DNA from: Dinochytrium kinnereticum
Lineage: Eukaryota; Chytridiomycota; Chytridiomycetes; Chytridiales; Chytridiaceae
Direction: 5' to 3'
Assembly (NCBI GenBank): GCA_027604005.1
Contig: JADGJT010000015.1
Location: 1 to 64,000 of the forward strand
DNA: 64,000 nt
Positions 1-11,542 of this stretch are shown here, piece after piece (the stretch's first letter is position 1; the number at the start of each line of letters is the position of its first letter). The notes under the pieces are model-generated. The model saw nothing but the letters and a program-made list of their open reading frames with translations. It was not told the origin of the DNA and made no database searches. The position numbers and the translations under genes are program-made.

Positions 1-537
1 AAGAAAGAAAGAAAGAAAGGGGCCTTCTCTCACGTTTCCACCCCTCCCCCGATTCTCGGGCCGCTTGCAAAAAGTGGTTGAGCACGGTGAACCCACACCA
101 AGAAGAAAGGATCGTTTGGCATTGTTGCAACGTCCTGATGAAAAAAGAAAACAAACAGAAAAAATGAAATGGGTTGAATGGAAGAGGAGGTGTGGGTCAA
201 GACCGGATTTGATTATCTCCATTGATGTGAACAACAGCAGGGGGGTAGAGATTGTTTTCTCTTTAATAGGGCAAGGAGTGACTTTTTTGTTGTTTGTTTT
301 CGTTTTTTTGTTTGTTTTTTTTTGTTGATCAGTTTGGGTTTGGGATCTGATAGGCGGTTCACCCACCCAATGTGGATGACCGGGAGGAAAAAAAAAAATA
401 AAAAAAAAAGAATGTATGAAAAGAAGAGACAGCAAATGATTCGATGGATATGGTTTGCGAGTTTTGAAGGAAAGAATAAAAACATAAGTAAAAACAAAGA
501 AAGAAGGTAAGGTGGGTAGGGATATTGCCTTTTCCTT
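1..537. other. Non-coding stretch with simple repeats
   Basis: I see no gene here. The first bases are a short GAAA repeat (1-19). Further in are T-rich and A-rich runs (about 280-325 and 385-410). Open frames across it are low-complexity and match no family I recognise. It lies downstream of TFIIB and its duplicated terminal exon, so part of it may be 3' untranslated sequence. Confidence 0.5.
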
Positions 538-668
538 TCAAGACGGCACAACGTCGATCGATTTCAACAGAGTGAGACCACCAGAAATATCCTCGCTCGT
601 GACATCAAAGGTTTTGTAAGCTGTCATCAATCTCCTCCAAAACTTCATCACACACAAGACCCTGTAAG
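538..668 (-). other. Duplicated TFIIB terminal exon, possible alternative 3' exon
   Basis: On the minus strand this segment is a diverged copy of the last coding exon of TFIIB (703-785). Both have a GTCAG/GACAG acceptor followed by CTTAC, then a frame beginning S-Y-(K/R) and ending KSID..PS with a stop. The frame 668-538 is open throughout and ends in TGA. A second internal acceptor (GACAG|CTTAC, near 625) marks another copy of the exon start, so two partial units seem fused. Splicing from the same upstream donor (895) would keep frame, because the acceptor phase is the same. It may be an alternative terminal exon or a non-functional duplicate. The open frame favours recent origin or use. Confidence 0.6.
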
Positions 669-702
669 CTGACGACAAAAACCCAGAATGACAAATACGA
701 TC

Positions 703-2282
703 CTAAGACGGTAAAGCGTCGATCGATTTCGGTAGAGAGAGACCAGCGGCAATCTCCTCCCTCTTGACATACAAGATCTTGTAAGCTGACCCAAAAACAA
801 CCCAGAAGAGAAGGGATGCAGTTAGAAAACCAGAGGAACCGGTGAACGAAACCTCAAAAAATGGCAAAAGGCAAACAAAAGAAAGGGTACTCACAATTCT
901 TGAGAGTGGCTTCCGTGCATCCAGCCACCTTCGCGACCTCCGCAGCTGGTTTCGGTGAATCGGACATGCAGGCTGCAAAGTATAGACTTGCAGCCACGAC
1001 GGAGATGGTGGACTTTCCGGCGAGGTAGCCCTTGTCTGAAACCATTTCAGCAACCTGTAGGAGAAAGCATGGACGGGGACCAGTATTGCTATTGGTAAGT
1101 GAAATCCAGCAAGCTACCTCATGAACGGAAAACAACAGGACGGGAAAAGAAAGAAAAACGGCAAACACGATATGGGGGTTAGAGGACGAAGCGAGTACCT
1201 GCAACCCAGCCTTCTGAACATCCTTATTCAAATCCAACGAATCCGAAAACCGATAAATATAAGAACTAAGCGAAACCTGCTGCGGTTTCTCAAACAACTG
1301 CTGCAACTGCTTATAACACCTCCCAATCTCCTTCTTTGACACATTCGTCACATTACAAATCTCCTTGAACGTCCTCGTAACAGCATGATGTCGACAAGCA
1401 ATATAAATACAAGCAGCCATGATAGCATCATGAGTCTTTCCCCTCAAAATCTTGCTATCCTCCACCCTCTTAAAAAGCTGTTTCGCAGAATCCACAACAA
1501 CCTTCCCCAACCCCATCCTCTCACACATGGTTTGAATCGACCGGAAATTGCTCAGCAATGATTTCTCGCCTTTCACGTTTGTGACCTTGCCGTGGACTCG
1601 GGAAAGCTCTTTGGCGGCGCCGCTGCCCCCGTCTTTGTACGAGATGGTGGTGGCTTCAAGGTAGTTCATGCCGCCCAGGAGGGCGTCACCGGCTGCTCCT
1701 ACACGGGAGGGGTCGTCACCGCCTTCATCGTTGGAGAAGGTTCGCCACTCGGATCTAGTGTCGATGATGCGGTCGCCGAGGACGAGACCTTTTTTTTTTA
1801 CATTGAATATGGTTTTTGAGTTTTTGGGTTGGTTAGTGGGTTGGGTCAATGAAAAGGTTGCTGGGTGAGTTATGATTTTTCGTTAACGTTGATGGGGTTC
1901 TCGGCGATGTTGTTTGGATGGAGCAAGTGTGGGGTTGATGGATGGGGATTGTTCAGCGGGATAGAGGTCTGTGTCTATCGATAAACCAAACCCTTCAACG
2001 TTAACGAAAAGGCCAAACAGAACAAGAAAACCCATAACTCACCCAACAACCACTTTCACAAAACTGTTACAGCGAACAAAAGAAGACGATTGAAGGGGGG
2101 CAGGAGAAGGTGGGAAGGGGAAATTGTGGGTACTAACCGCAATCCCCACACACCAAATCCCCATCCTTGAAGTTCTCCACTATGTTTGGAACAGGGTTCC
2201 TGCAATCCCTGCAGATGAGCTTGAAGCTCAAGTCAACGGTGGGACGTTGCGGGCCTTGCTCGGTTGTTGACACAAAGGTCAT
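703..2282 (-). CDS. SUA7: Transcription initiation factor IIB (TFIIB)
   Basis: TFIIB bridges TBP on the promoter to RNA polymerase II. Four exons read cleanly: 2282-2138, 1788-1199, 1054-895 and 785-703, giving about 325 aa, the usual family length (316-345). Exon 1 encodes the N-terminal zinc ribbon (CRDC and VCGDCG pairs). Exon 2 begins with the B-reader/linker block GLVLGDRIIDTRSEW and carries the first cyclin fold (MCERMGLGK, AACIYIACRH). The second cyclin fold (KGYLAGKSTISVVAASLYF) follows. The start was placed at the Met before TFVSTTEQ. An in-frame Met lies 20 codons upstream but precedes no conserved sequence. Intron 1 is long for this window (about 349 nt) and holds an inverted repeat. 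The final exon is duplicated just downstream. Confidence 0.95.
1857..2053. repeat. Inverted repeat inside TFIIB intron 1
   Basis: Two blocks recur in opposite orientation. GTTGCTGGGTGAGTTATG (about 1858-1875) pairs with CATAACTCACCCAACAAC (about 2033-2050), with one mismatch. TTTTTCGTTAACGTTGA (about 1878-1894) pairs with TCAACGTTAACGAAAA (about 1997-2012). Together they could fold the central intron into a long hairpin. The intron is much longer than its neighbours (about 349 nt against 40-70). It could be a small MITE-like insertion or a structure that brings the splice sites together. Confidence 0.6.
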
Positions 2283-2563
2283 GGCTGCGTAAGTTTGGTA
2301 TGAGGGAAATTTTGTGAATATGCTGAAAAGGGTATAAATCACACCTATTTGTGCCTTTAAAAAGTAACAGCAAAAGTCTGGCGCTTTGGTGATAAAGTGG
2401 TTGCCTCCCGACCTTCAGGTCTGTTGAAGCGGAGATTAGATGGCAATCTGGCTCGGTAAAGCCGTTGCTGGTTGGATCGCTCAAGTCATTGAGATCTAGA
2501 AGGTTGCACACGTTGCCAACGCCACGACTCGTCGACTTATTATCTTTATTTACATGTCGTCGT

Positions 2564-5500
2564 TTACAGCGGGATGGCGGTGAGAAGTGTCCACATCATA
2601 AGCGTTTCGAAATGTTCCACGACGTTTGGAGCTCTTAGGCCGTGGCGCTCACCAGGGTAAACCTGCGAAAGCAAGAGATTTAAAAACGAACATGTGGTGA
2701 GATACAGTGATGAAACTAAAGAAGAGTGCCGTAGCAAGTGCTACGCTAATTACCTGCATCCTGTGAGGCTTGGAAGACCTTACAAGCTCAGCAACCAGTG
2801 CCTCCGTATTTTTGAAGTGCACATTCTCGTCAATGGAGCCATGAACGATTAATAGCCGACAATCACTACGAAAGCAAGAGAAAAGTTAGTAAGGCAGAAT
2901 TATGATATACAAGTACGATTCAAGGTCTTACCTCTCTGGAAATCGATCAACATAATTGAGCACGCTGCCCTGATGATACCCATCGGGGTTCTCCTCCAAG
3001 AGACCCATATATCGCTCGGTGTACGCAGCATCGTACAGTTCCCAGCTAGTGACAGGTGCTCCGCTGATCGCCACTTTAAATATTTCCGGGTATTGGGCTA
3101 AAGCCATTAGAGAAAGATATCCACCTAATTTTTTTTAAATAAACAAAAATACTTTAGTATTTATAATGACTGGCCCAAGAACATTTACAACTATAGAGAC
3201 AGACCATAGCTCCATCCAGTAATTCCAACCCTCAGAGGATCCATGAACCCAGTGGAGATACCGTCAGATGATGCCTCCACAAGACGTTTCCAAGCATCCC
3301 GGACGTCCCAACTACTCATTCCTTGAAATAACGGGCTCTCTAGAATCATTTCTGTTGTGTTCATATGACGCGTTGAAAGGTATAACAGGGCCTCGATTTG
3401 ATCCTTTAGCTCTACTGTACCCAACTTATTCTTGATATGTCCTTCAAAAGCGAGACCTCTGTCATACGATCCCCTCGAATCCACGAGGACAACAACGTAT
3501 CTGTCGTCGAGGTGATAATTAGTATAACAACTAGGCTGGCTTTGCAAGCTGCGGGGGTCTTACCCAAATTGTAGTGCGAGAAAGACCCTCATGAATTTAG
3601 GAAGCTTGTAGTCATTTGTTACGACCTGAACGTTTGGCCCGCCATAAATTCGGACAATGACGGGGTACTTTTTGCCTTCCTTAAATCCCCGTGGTTTATA
3701 CACCATTCCAAATAGCTCAATGCCTAAAATTTCCACAGATAATATTAAAATAACCTGATAGAAGAAGAAAAAAAAATAAACTGTAAAGGTTTATTGCCGT
3801 CTTGAACATACCATCACTATTAACAAAAGAGAAAAACTCAGGGTTCCAATGAGAGGGCAGGGTACCTGTCGGAGAATGTGACTGAAGAACGGGGGAAACA
3901 AAAGTAGCGGTCGACTGATCTAAAATTGAAGGCTCGCAAGACCCGGTAGAAGTTCTGTTCTCATACTTAGAAGACGAGCTCCGCCGCTTGTGTCCTACAA
4001 TCGATGCAGAGGCCTCATCCTCCACTATAGACTCAACTGAGTTAACCTTTGTTGGGACAAAATGTGGGGACGTCACGCTATCTATATTCCCCGTAGCCTC
4101 GCTCAACCCCTGAGGATGACTTGGATCATGAGCAAGATGGTATCTTTTTTGTGTGTGATATGTGAATGAATGCGATTGTGATTCCGTTCCTGAGTGATTG
4201 GGTATCGGCGGTCTCGTAATGAGATGAAGCTCGTAATGGGGTCGCTCAGAGACAGAGGAGGAGTTTGAGATAAATAATGTGCAAGGCTCGTTCAGGGTTA
4301 CAAGGTGCGATTGGCCTAGCTTTGTAAGTCGTTTGTAATTCCTGAAGTGGGGTGGTGAAGAAGACTCTGAGGATGCATTATCCCAATCCGACATGATGAC
4401 TTCGGCTGTGCTTCTCTCGTCATAAGAAGAGACGTACAGATGGCCTTCAAGCGGGGTATCAGCTTTTCCCACGAAATACACCAGCTTTGCGGCTTCGTCC
4501 ACCCATATTTGATGATCCACAACCGGCCAAAATCCGGAAGTTATTTTACGGACAGCAGTTGACGGGACGACCAGCCCATCTAAACCCAAAGGCTTTGTTT
4601 TATCCAAAGTGGTGCGAAAGTGATAAAGATGGCGGAATCCAGTTCTCTCCGAACCCCAGATAAACTCACGAGAGCAAGACGAAGGCGTTTTCATAAAGTA
4701 CACTACATCCGTTACGTTTATCCAGCAATCAGAGCGCTCGTCGCAGAGGATAATTATTGAAGGTATTGAACCACTAGACAAAGCTAGGTGATATTCGTCC
4801 ATGGTCATGAATGCTTCAAGTGGGATTTCGATCAATACTGACCGCCGTTGCGATCGATTAAGCAGTTGTGCCCAAATACTTATAAACGGTTACTAAAACA
4901 AGATCCTTCAAAAGAGGCCGAAACGCACCCAAGACCATCCGGAAGCCAGCCGACACGCGGTATATATTCTATCCAAGGGAATAAATGCTTTAAGCTGAGA
5001 AGACCATGTAGGCCACGAATAACTGGTGCGACCTGGTTTCCCGCTTTCAATAATGTCGAGTTGAATGATACGACTTTAATGTCTGCTGTAGCGTTTGCCT
5101 TGCCTACGCGTGGATAACGAAATTTATCCACAGCGCCATCGAGTCCTGGCCGCGCAATACAAACAAAATCAACTTGACTTTCATCAACCTCCAAGTATAG
5201 TATTTTCTCAATGATATCCTCCCCAGAGCGAAGTTTAACTGCAGATATGACGTCCGATGGCGCCCACCAGTAACCAGTGAACCGATGAAATTCCTCTTGC
5301 ATAATGTACTCTGCTACGCCATTACTAATGCTCGGATTGCTTTTCAATGTAAGCTGTATCTCTTGACCGTCTAGGGATGAAACCCAGATATCACGATTGA
5401 GGGTGAACGCGACCAGATCCCCGTCTCTTCCACCGAGCTTGACGTCCAGTCTTGGGACTGAACGCTTAAAGGGGATAGACTTCGGAAAAAAGGAGCCAAT

Positions 5501-6327
5501 ATCCTATAATCTTTTAAATCTCCTTAACAATTTCCCTAAATATCTACCTTGGAAACAACCCCATGAAAGATTTCGTTCCCAAGCGGAAACATAATACCAT
5601 TATGTTCGGAACCTTTCCAGAGTTGAAAGATGGATATTCCCTGTTGGGTAGACGGCAGCCTTTTTCTCTCCTTTACCATCATCTCTTCGAGGGAAGACAC
5701 GTCCGTCCCGGATAGCATTTGTGCTTTCAACCAAGACTCTGTGAGTATAGGCTTGACTTCCAAAGACTTCCTTTCAGATTTATTTCCCTGAAAAGATCTT
5801 TCGGGATCATTTCCATTTCCACTGGCAAGGATAGGCTGTGAATCAATAAATGAATTATCCTGTGTCAAAAGAGATGGTGCGATCTGGCGTGATGAGGTCT
5901 GAAATGGATACGAACGACAATCATTCGAAATCAGTGATCTTTCTGAGGCTCCAACATCGCCGTTGGTCTCGTTCATCGACGTGTTGAAATTCATCGCCTG
6001 CGACCTTCTCTGATGCCGTCGCTGCTTGACTGATTGTGGACGAGCAGACGATGTCTCCATATACATCAAGTTCATGAATCTTCCCGGAGTATTGACATCA
6101 TTGCCTTTCTGATCATTCCCTTTGACGTTCGAAAGAAAATAGATTCGATCAAAAGAATCATCGAAAACAAAGTCTTTGCAAAGGGTTGTGTGAAAGTATG
6201 CCTGTGAGCTATGGAATTCTCGAACTCTGGCCCTAATTCCATCCCATGAGAGGCGATTCCCTGACTGGTGATCGTGCGCCTGGGGAGGGGCCGGGCCTGC
6301 CGGGACATTGTTAGTTCCCGGCACCAT
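2564..6327 (-). CDS. Dipeptidyl peptidase 8/9-like serine protease (S9B)
   Basis: A cytosolic-type prolyl dipeptidase predicted to cut X-Pro dipeptides from N termini. Eight exons (6327-5548, 5503-4929, 4878-3812, 3723-3564, 3500-3205, 3124-2932, 2865-2754, 2662-2564) keep phase and give about 1093 aa. The beta-propeller includes the substrate-binding EE motif YIMQEEFHRFTGYWW. The alpha/beta-hydrolase end has the nucleophile block GWSYGG (assembled across the 3205/3124 junction), the acid in HGSIDENVH and the His in GERHGLR, so the triad is complete. No N-terminal membrane segment is seen, unlike yeast Ste13/Dap2 and like animal DPP8/9. It carries a Ser/His-rich insertion of roughly 95 residues before the hydrolase domain (encoded about 3830-4240) and a shorter one before GWSYGG. 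The family call is firm, the substrate is inferred. Confidence 0.9.
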
Positions 6328-6695
6328 GAGGCATGAGGTTTGTCGTCAGAAATTTATGTTTTTATAGTATTCCGTGTGTGTACTTACACATACTCGATAT
6401 TTTGGCAGCGGAGAGAATGTGCGAACTTAATCCCTTACGATCTCACATCGATGTAGATGTGATCCTTGCTTTAAAGCATCTTCATGTCATGCCAATAGTC
6501 TACCCTTATTTATATATTTATATCACTATAGGGAATAAAGTCATGGATAATTATATGCGAAATAGACCCGATGATGGGTTTATGAAGCTCGGCATAAATG
6601 AATTGATACCATTTCCGGTATTTTTTGTTGACATCCAACTCCTTTGGATCCATAGAAGCTGATCACCAAGAATTGTCAAGAGTTTTAGGGCAAAA
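6328..6695. promoter_or_regulatory. Divergent intergenic region
   Basis: AT-rich spacer between the start of the DPP8/9-like gene (minus) and that of the kinesin-like gene (plus). It presumably holds both promoters. I see no convincing TATA box and no conserved open frame. Confidence 0.4.
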
Positions 6696-9600
6696 ATGGC
6701 GGAGTTGCGAAAGGTCAAGTGCTTCGTCCACTTTGCCCGCGAGGAAACCGCCGTGGATCCCGCATCCAAGGTCTGTCTCTTCACTGGGAGTGTACTTATT
6801 TTGTCTGTAGATCAGGATTAACCAGTTGGGCAGTAATCAATTCACTTTAAAGTGTAAGTTGTACATACTTTCGGACACTGATGCTGAACAAAATCGTACA
6901 GTCAAGGATGCCGAGGAGGGGTAGACAAAGTGGATAAAACCTCGGTTCTAATACAATCACTAGTCGCAAAGTTGAAGTCGATGGTTGCCAATTTGGGAAT
7001 CCTTCCAGCTCGTTTCAGGATAGTCTTATCGAAGGGATCGTGAATGGAGCATTTTCTGGTAACGACTGAACGCTTGGAGAGATGTTAAAATCTAAAACTC
7101 AGGTCTTCGTACGGGTGTATTTACGACAAATATTGGGTGAGTATTGTGAAAGCTTTGTTTTTAAGTGCCAAATTCTAATGTTTCGTCATTCTAGTCGACG
7201 ACCCATGGCTCAAAACCAAAAGACCAGGTTCGTTTCGGTTTGAGTCGTTTGATTAAGGCCTTTAAGAACGTCAATGTTTGTTAAAATTGCGGAGCAAGTG
7301 ATTGAAATGGCCTCAACTCGAGAGGAAGCCCCTACCATATCATTTGGCTACTTTGGCATAACCGATGCCAAAGTTGTTAATTTGAAAACGGAGAAAAAGA
7401 TTTCAAGTAGTGACTTACAGCCAATTCCTTACTTATTATTTAAAGACTTTGATGAGGGCCTTGATGCTTTTCTTAACGAAGTCACTTGCTTAGATGATGT
7501 TAAGAGCTCATTAGCTCAGGATTGCTCTCTTCCAGTCATGGCTGTCTTCAAAATTAGCTTAGGAAGCGTGAAATTGCCAGGATATGTATATCTGGTAAGT
7601 TGAATAACGACGGAACTCTGCTGACATTCAAGGTTGATATTGGCTCTGTAACATTCGATCTCAAATCAAAGTACCTAACAAGCGGCCTTTCTAATACCAT
7701 TCAACTACTACGTAAAGGAGATTTAATGATGATTATATAACCTTGCCAGGTCGTATTGCGGGCCAAATCACCAATCCTGCTTTTGAAGGCATTGTACCAC
7801 TCAGGGAGAGCCCTTTAACAAGTCTTTGCTCTGGTATGTCTTAGTAACACTACCTAATGTTTAGTATATTAGAATTTCTCGTCGGAGATGGAAGACCAAG
7901 CTTTGTTTTCACAGTAGATGTAAGCAGGCCATCACTTTCAAATCTAAATACAAATCATTAGCAAAACGAGGATCTTCCAGAGAAAGATATAGATGTTTGC
8001 TGCGATTTTATCCAAACCTTACGGAAGATACGGACATTAAAGGTCAATAGAGCTACCTATTTCTGTGTTGACGAGACTTTTAGCTGGAGAATAACATCGT
8101 TATCCGGCGGCTGATTGAAGAAAATGAGGCGTTAAAAGAGAATTTCAACTCACTCAAGGTAGTAGCAGGAAGATATTCTCAGTCTCTAATCGATGTAGAT
8201 TATTTCCGATGCCTGTACCTCTGATCTCGCGGAAGCATCGGAAAGGATTCAGGATCTTGAAGACGAGCTATCGTCGGAGAGACTCCAGTTTAAGGACGAT
8301 GTGAAAATTCTTAAAAACAGCCATTCCATTCACGTTCAGCAGATGGTCGACACTTTGCAGAAGGAGATAGCGACGGTTGTGGAGGATGGGAAAATCATAG
8401 AAAGGACTCTAAAAGACGATATAGTGGCGGTATTTACAAAAGGTTAAGACGATGTATTTATGTCTATTACAGTTGGATAATCGACGGCTTCTAGAAGCCA
8501 GTTCTCTGGAAGCTGGTCGTTTAAAGGAGGAGGAGCAGCTCGTTTTGCTCAAGGACGAGATAAGGAAGTCAGAAATAGCCTTAGGTATTATTTTTTCTTC
8601 TAAGATTATGAACTTGCTTATATATGTAGTTTCTGCGGAGTATGATCTGGATAGAAGCCATGAGTATACGAATAAGTTAAATTCTGTAATTTCATGTATT
8701 GAGGTCAGGGAGGGCCTTCAGATTCTCTTTAACTTTGTCTAGTCCGACTTTACAAAAGCGAATGAGAATACTCTCGAAGTAACGATTGATATTGAGAGCT
8801 TAAGGCTGTGGCAGGGAAGTGCGCGCAAATTTATCAGTAAACTGCTTACAGCTGCTGATTATTGTCGATCAGAAGTGGAGAAAGCTAAGGTAGGCATAAT
8901 CTCATTATTGTAATAAAAGGTATTCGAAAAGAGGCTTCACTTAACTGGAATTCTTTAAGGTGGTTGCACACAACATCGCCTTGGCTGCAAGATCTGAAAT
9001 CAACTCCATTTCGGAGGGAAATTCGCTGCTTCTGGAAGAGCTCAGCCGGGCAAAGCTCGCGCACACGGAAGCGATTCACGGCTTCGAACTCGTATCCGAG
9101 TTAAAATCCAAACTTGAACGGGAGCTTACTCTCGCAGAGGAAAAGTCTAACTCCCTTGCAGAACAACTCGCTGCCAAAGAAGTGGATTTTAAAACCCTTC
9201 TCAAATCTTCCGATGCAGAGAAGGTTAAATTGAAGGAGGCACATGAGCTCGAGATATCCGAGATGCAAAAGAAGTTTGAGAGCGAAAAGATGGAAATGAA
9301 GAAAAAGTATGAGTGCGACAAGAAGGCGTTGTTGAGGCAGTTTGAAGACGATCTTCAGACCAAAATCCTTGAGGCTAAGGAAGAGGTTGAGAGCACACGG
9401 GGTAAAACTGCCTCAACTTTGGATAAGCTGAAGTCTAGGTACGAGAAGGATCTTCAAGAGAAAGTCTCGGAGATAAATCTCAAATACGAACTTATGGAGT
9501 CCAAATTGGCTGCTAAGGAGAAGGAGCGTTTACGTTTGCAAGTTGTTCTCGACGCTAAAACGAAATATCTCGAGGAGTCAGAAAGAGGGCTTGAGTTCGA

Positions 9601-11436
9601 GAGGGAGCTCTGGAATGACGATCGTCAGAAACTTCGAAAAAAAATTGAAAGTTTGGAAGCCCGTCTCGCTTCTGCGATCAAGGCATCCGCCCTTGATTAT
9701 CAGTCCGATTTATCACCTTCTGAACCAGCGCCAAGGAAAAAGGTTTGCTGCTGACGTGTCTTCCTTTTTTAATGTTATTCCCAAACTCAAGGCTGTACTT
9801 AGTGAAAGGCTTCCTGAGGTAAATTATTCTACCGCTTTCCAATTTTTTTACATTTTTTTTAACAATGAGGGAAAGCAAACCAAGATTCAGGCCCCCAGCC
9901 CGATGAAGAAGCTAGCTCCAAAAGCAACAGCCCCGAGTCCTATCAAGAAAACCGCCCCAAAAAAACCCGAAAAGGTCCCGGTTGCATCTCTCGCGAAGCC
10001 GCCTAAGAAACAGAAAGATGGTGAATTTCCTCAGCATGTATCGGAGGAAGAGCCTGAGGTTACCCAGTCGAAAGAATCAAAACTATCTCAGAATCCTCTT
10101 AACTCGAATGAGAAAAAGGATAAGCCCGTGGGGACGAAGCGAAAGAAGGTTGAAGTCGAGGCTGAAAATGATTTGCAAAGTGAGTCAGAGATGGAAATTA
10201 TCCAGGCAAAGAAATTTAGCGGAAAGGCTCCGAGGAAGAAGTCCGTAGAATCAAGTACGAAAGAGGATCTAGAACATACTACCAAAAACGCCAATAAGAC
10301 GAAATTGACAGCCCAGGCTAAGAAAACAAGAACAGCCGAGAGTACTGAAGGCTTCCGGGAAGATGAGGCTGATTCTGATAGTCCCACAAAGGAAGCAAAC
10401 ACGAAGCCAAAGAAGAGACAAAAGAAAGAGGCGGTCATAGCTTCGCAAGAAATCGGAAAAAGTACCGTGGGGCTAACAACACCTGGAAGGCCCACCAGAG
10501 AACGCCGCCAGATGGTTACGGAGTGGTGGAAAGTCCAGCCCAAGATTGGAGAGGAAAGGCCCCTAACGCCTAAACTGGATGGCGTGAAGTTGAAAAAGCA
10601 GGCGCTTGGGAAAGCGTCGAAGTATTCGGAAAACAACAGGTCGGATAGCGATAACAGTATTCACACGGAGCCACATTTAGAAACCGAGGAGAGTGAAGAG
10701 GAAAGGGTGAGTTGGTTCGTCTGGTTTCTTTTGACGCCACCCGTTGCATTCAATATCTAAGAGATTAAAGGAGGTTCCGCTGACCTTAAAGCGTAAATCA
10801 AAGATAGCCACAGTAGAGGAGCCACCCAAAACGGATGAAATCTCTGCAAAGCCTGTTGAACCCCCGCATTCCGCTGAAGTTGCTGAGGAGACCATTGTTC
10901 TGAAGCCTCTACGAGTAGCCAAAGAGCCTGTCACTCATAAGCCGGCGAAACTTCCTCTGGCAGATTTGAATCGTCAAACAAATAAGGCAGCGACGGTTAA
11001 AGAAAAGAAGAGAGGCTTAGAGACAGTAACGGGGGAAGATTCTGTGAAAGATGTGAAGGACTCGAAGAAAAAGGCGAAGCGACTTGATGAAGTTGCGCAA
11101 GAAAATATAGTAGAAGACAGCGGCGACGAAACAAGGAAGATAAAGCGTCGACTATCGGAAAAGAAGGCGACAAACGATACGGTTGAGGTAGGCTCTTTTT
11201 TTTTTAATATCCTGAAATAACCTCTGCAGTCATTCGAGAGCCCATCCGTTTCTGAGCCTCAGAACATCACATTTTCCTTTTCGAAGACCGTCGCCCTTCC
11301 CACTACATTCGGAAGCGCCTCAGTAGGAACTGTCCCCGATCCATCGATTGCAAACCCTTTTGATAAGAAGCCAATTGCATCCCGGCACAGCCAAAAGCGA
11401 CTACAGGCTATTTTGGCAGGAGCTTCACAATCCTAA
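6696..11436 (+). CDS. Kinesin-like protein with a degenerate motor and long coiled coil
   Basis: The N-terminal third follows the kinesin motor plan in order. There is a first strand (KVKCFVHFAREE for VKVYVRVRP), a block matching the strand before the P-loop (GVFTTNIG), a switch I region (CSLPVMAVFKISL for SSRSHAVFTI), switch II (VDIGSVTFDL for VDLAGSE) and the late motif VPLRESPLT for VPYRDSKLT, then the neck. The P-loop GQTGSGKT, SSRSH and DLAGSE are all lost, so ATP turnover is unlikely. Long coiled coils follow (about 8000-9750), then a Lys/Ser-rich basic tail (9890-11190) with RPTRERRQMVTEWWKV, and a short end containing NPFDKKP. At least 15 short introns, one of only 38 nt (7712-7749). 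The junction near 7240-7262 is uncertain. The VP.RESPLT form hints at kinesin-6, without proof. It may be a scaffold or microtubule-binding protein. Confidence 0.7.
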
Positions 11437-11542
11437 TGCCTGGTTTCGCTGTATTTTTAGTTATTGTTTTTTTGGACTGAATAAGGAAGGAAATGAATTC
11501 TATATGTGTCTTTCAAATATTGCCTTGCTTTATTTTTTCTTT

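Noticed and set aside
213..551. Minus-strand open frame downstream of TFIIB
   Set aside because: It is built from A/T homopolymers giving Phe/Lys/Leu runs, with no splice or domain support. Only its upstream end overlaps the duplicated TFIIB exon, and in another frame.
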